DNA from: Protostelium mycophagum
Taxonomy: Eukaryota > Evosea > Variosea > Protosteliida > Protosteliaceae
Assembly (NCBI GenBank): GCA_002081555.1
Contig: MZNV01001919.1
Location: 1 to 21,361, forward strand
DNA: 21,361 nucleotides
Direction of reading: 5' to 3'
Position 1 is the stretch's first letter, and each line of letters opens with the position of its first letter. Below the pieces are notes generated by a model, which ran no database searches, was not told where the DNA came from, and saw only the letters and a program-made list of their open reading frames with translations. The position numbers and the translations under genes were made by a program. Shown in pieces: positions 19,071 through 21,361 of the stretch.

Positions 19071-19897
19071 CGCGATCATTACGCGAACTGGGGATCTGAC
19101 CGAACTTGGCGGTAACGGTTATGTGTTTGGTGATTTGTCGCGGCTTTGCTGAAACTTGCCACAGTCAAATCAAATACAAATCCAATGGATATCCTCTGTA
19201 TGCTTTTCTGGCCAAATACCCTTTCATAATTAATTGAGATATAATTGTGACTGAGATTGATAGGCTTATGGGGCATTTATTTTCTATTGGAGAATCCCTT
19301 TGGCAATGAGATAATAATACACAATAATATTTTCACGTGTTGAACAGTGAAAGATAAAGGTGAAATGATTCTTCTTGATGTCACGGAAGAGATTTATTCT
19401 TCGGATTTTTTCTATTTTCCATGCTGGGTCATTCCGTTGTAGATGACTTTGACTTTCGTTGAATCGATTCATATATATAACGCTCTCAGTTTTCATGGTC
19501 AAACAAACAGTGAAACATGTCCAATCTTGACACAATCATGAGATACAGAGTCTTAAAAACAACTCACAAACAGTTGATTTATCGGACTTATTGCCCGAAA
19601 GACTTCACTTTTTACTCCAGAACATCGATCAAGACAAGAAGACTTTTCCTGCAGACGGACTTCCTCCACTCATTCATGGAAATATCAGTTAATTTGTATT
19701 TACAAGCCAACACCTGTGCTTTGTAGAAAGAGTTTTCCACTCACGCTGCACCACGGCGACGAATTATCGCCGGAAGAGCTTCGGCTTGAAGGACTCAACA
19801 CAATTTTTGCATGAGTTACCACAGCGGCATTTGCATTTGCAGCATTGTTATTATATGAGTTGCTGCGCACAGCATTTGTATTTGCATATTACAACAT
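19071..19897. other. Intergenic region without assigned gene
   Basis: About 830 bp. An open stretch at 19517-19726 (+) has no recognisable motif, and its start lies in a run without a clear acceptor or promoter; I do not call it. The right end (about 19805-19955) carries degenerate direct repeats, described separately. Confidence 0.4.
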
Positions 19898-19955
19898 TTA
19901 TAATTGTGTGAGTTGGCATTTGTTGTGCCAATTATTTGCCTTTTTTGATGCCTTG
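19805..19955. repeat. Three degenerate direct repeats with GAGTT...CATTTG core
   Basis: Three imperfect units of roughly 50 bases share GAGTT followed by a purine/C-rich stretch and CATTTG: GAGTTACCACAGCGGCATTT near 19813, GAGTTGCTGCGCACAGCATT near 19857, and GAGTTGGCATTTGTTGTGCC near 19910. ATTTGCATTTGCA and TATTTGCATATT within them match octamer-like ATTTGCAT. Function unknown. Confidence 0.5.
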
Positions 19956-20314
19956 TGTTCCAACTTTGCAGTACCAGGGGGAGCTGCAAACAGTAGAATG
20001 AAATTTCTGATCACATGTGACAGAGTAAACATCATGTACACTCACCGGTGCCAATGGGGTTTGTGGGTGGAGGTGGGATGTTGTTGGCCAGAGCCTGGGC
20101 AGCGGCAGCAAGAGTGGCAGCTGTGGGGGCTGTCTCTACCAGTAAAGGTACAAAGGGCTGATTGCGGGCTCTCTTGTTGCTCTGACGTGCCGTGTAGTTT
20201 GTAAAATTGGTGTTCAATTGAGTCATATCATTCCTCATTTGAGTCACAACGTTCGTCAGAGGAGTGAGCCACGAAGGTACGATTCCTGCAGAGGCGAATA
20301 CCTCAAGATCAGTT
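19898..20314 (-). CDS. Unrecognised gene, 3' two exons
   Basis: Exon A (20046-20314) follows a strong pyrimidine-tract acceptor (TTTTTATTTTTATTTTCAG on the minus strand) and ends at CCG/GTGAGTG. It encodes VPSWLTPLTNVVTQMRNDMT, then a basic SNKRARNQPF patch, an Ala-rich helix (AATLAAAAQALA) and IPPPPTNPIG. The next exon (19898-19983) joins in phase and ends TAPPGTAKLEHKASKK...CQLTQL. I do not recognise the family. The pattern (amphipathic Asn/Gln-rich heptads, basic patch, Ala/Pro-rich tail) suggests a small helical nuclear or scaffolding protein, but no function is claimed. No upstream exon could be assigned in 20315-20635, so the 5' end is missing. The last exon runs into the degenerate repeats, so its coding status is uncertain. 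Confidence 0.45.
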
Positions 20315-20635
20315 CTGAAAATAAAAATAAAAAAAAATAGAAAAAATCATTATCTTCTCTTTTCTGGTAAGTGACACATCGGGGAAGATTTCCACCAAGG
20401 AAACCTCAGGAGCTCTGAGTGTGTGACATTTTTAACAAGGTTTTACCTGGTATCTCTTGCCTTGTATCGTCTTATTATGCTAACATTCTAAAAACAATGA
20501 TGTCTTATGTATCATACACTTATTTGTCAGATTGGATCACAGTCTACAATGAGGTAGACTGGAACAAAGTCTATTTATCAAAAAATTCCTTGATGATCCA
20601 CCCCCCAATGAAATGAGAATCATTTGGTTTGTTGT
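20315..20635. other. Gap between unrecognised gene and amidotransferase fragment
   Basis: About 320 bp with no assigned exon. It begins with an A-rich tract (pyrimidine tract of the exon A acceptor on the minus strand) at about 20318-20347. Missing 5' exons of the downstream minus-strand gene, or missing 3' exons of the amidotransferase, may lie here, but no frame gave recognisable motifs. Confidence 0.4.
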
Positions 20636-21264
20636 TCACTTTAGCAATTGCTTCTTCACGCTGCACATCTGATATAGGAATGATATGGAATAATGCCTCC
20701 AAGAGCTGCAAAGATTAGCATGATTGATGAAGAAATGAGATAAATCTCACGATTTTGGAAAATTGTATTTTTTCATGAATTCCTCGTCCACCTGTTGTGG
20801 TCAATTTGATCAGATATAATGAGAGATGTACCTTAGCGACATTATGTGACAGATTCCAACCTATTTTCTGAACATCACCTCCTAATGCTTGGCATATTGC
20901 CTGACAACATCATTATTTTATCTCATGAACATTCAGATAGGTGCACCTGATGTCCGAAACAGATACCCACAAGTTTCTTCTTTGCATTGTATATTTCTCT
21001 GATGCACTGAAAAAGTCCTTTGATCCATTCGTCTTGGTCATATGCCGAGGAAGGCGATCCAGTGATTATGAATCCATCCAAATTTGAGATGTCTGAAGAA
21101 GTTGGAAATTGTTGCTCTTGACAAGCGAATGATCTGGACTCCACATTGCGCCCTGTGACCCGGAGAAGTGCCGGATAGAAGGTGTCAACGTCGCCAAACC
21201 GATCGAAAAGAGCTCCCTTCCATGTATCACATTTCAAAACACCCAAACGAAATGGTGTGTCCAT
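20636..21264 (-). CDS. Class I glutamine amidotransferase-like protein, C-terminal part missing
   Basis: Exons 20947-21264, 20832-20900, 20751-20791 and, less surely, 20636-20705. The start is at 21262-21264 (MDTPFRLGVL). The sequence shows the GATase1 fold: LGVLKCDTW strand, DGFIITGSPSSAYDQDEWI (oxyanion region) and KKLVGICFGHQ with the nucleophile Cys at residue about 102, then ICQALGGDVQKIGWNLSH. This matches the plant and fungal GATase1-like family related to the GMP synthase amidotransferase domain. After VDEEFMKKYNFP the expected HxDxV segment and the catalytic His-x-Glu (GHPE-type) motif are not found before the stop at 20636-20638. Either further exons were missed or the gene is truncated. 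An enzyme without His/Glu would not hydrolyse glutamine. Confidence 0.7.
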
Positions 21265-21361
21265 TGTCCTTTTTGTTTGTTTTGTTTTGTTTTGTTTATT
21301 TACCACGTAAGTGATATGTGTTTACACATCTGGCGATCGTGGGAAGGGAACTGAGGTCTGA
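21265..21361. promoter_or_regulatory. 5' flank of the amidotransferase-like gene
   Basis: Upstream of the start codon on the minus strand there is a short AAAAC/AAACA tandem run (plus 21274-21300, TTTGTTTTG repeats), then TACGTGGTAAATAA and a CGATCGCCAGATGTG segment. A 5' UTR is likely; no TATA box is clear and the window ends here. Confidence 0.4.

Noticed and set aside
1-21361. Transposon, viral insertion or CRISPR array
   Set aside because: No reverse transcriptase, integrase or transposase motifs, terminal inverted repeats with target duplications, or regularly spaced repeats were found.

Overview
The window is eukaryotic nuclear DNA packed with intron-rich protein-coding genes. Most introns are about 37-60 nt (commonly GTGAGT/GTAAGT donors and CAG, TAG or AAG acceptors, often with a TGAC- or TAAG-like branch site shortly before the acceptor). 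Most exon boundaries below were placed by hand from splice dinucleotides, reading phase and protein family; in seven genes the resulting exon lengths sum to whole codons. The gene set (SPICE1-like, HIKESHI-like, HGSNAT-like, MFSD8-like, PEPT-like, ARMC1-like) points to an animal or close animal relative. Tiny introns and intergenic gaps of 22-400 bp suggest an early-branching, compact genome such as a sponge. That placement is inference.

Layout. 1-818: nothing recognised. About 1174-2140 (-): fragment of an uncharacterised, probably extracellular gene in which a 244-bp unit carrying one 156-nt exon is duplicated in tandem; an adjoining reading frame continues to 819. 2344-5223 (-): SPICE1-like centriole/spindle gene, 14 exons. 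5474-8718 (+): a leucine-rich-repeat protein with coiled coils and two C-terminal SAM domains, head-to-head with SPICE1. 8879-9841 (+): HIKESHI, the HSP70 nuclear import carrier. 9879-10736 (-): stand-alone molybdopterin-binding (CinA/FLAD1 N-terminal type) protein with a mitochondrial-looking leader. 10828-12877 (+): HGSNAT-like lysosomal acetyltransferase. 12900-14823 (-): MFSD8/CLN7-like transporter. 15226-17699 (+): SLC15/POT oligopeptide transporter without the large animal PEPT extracellular domain. 17785-19070 (+): ARMC1. 19898-20314 (-): two exons of an unrecognised gene. 20636-21264 (-): N-terminal half of a class I glutamine amidotransferase.

Themes. Neighbours alternate between divergent pairs (SPICE1/LRR-SAM, FLAD1-like/HGSNAT, MFSD8/SLC15) and convergent pairs whose stop codons lie 22-37 bp apart. 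In three plus-strand genes AATAAA overlaps the stop codon itself, so 3' UTRs must be extremely short. Two promoters carry E2F-type TTTGGCGGGAA sites. The most novel object is the LRR-coiled-coil-SAM-SAM gene: nearly every LRR sits in its own exon of exactly 84 nt in the same phase, and it shares a promoter region with a centriole gene.
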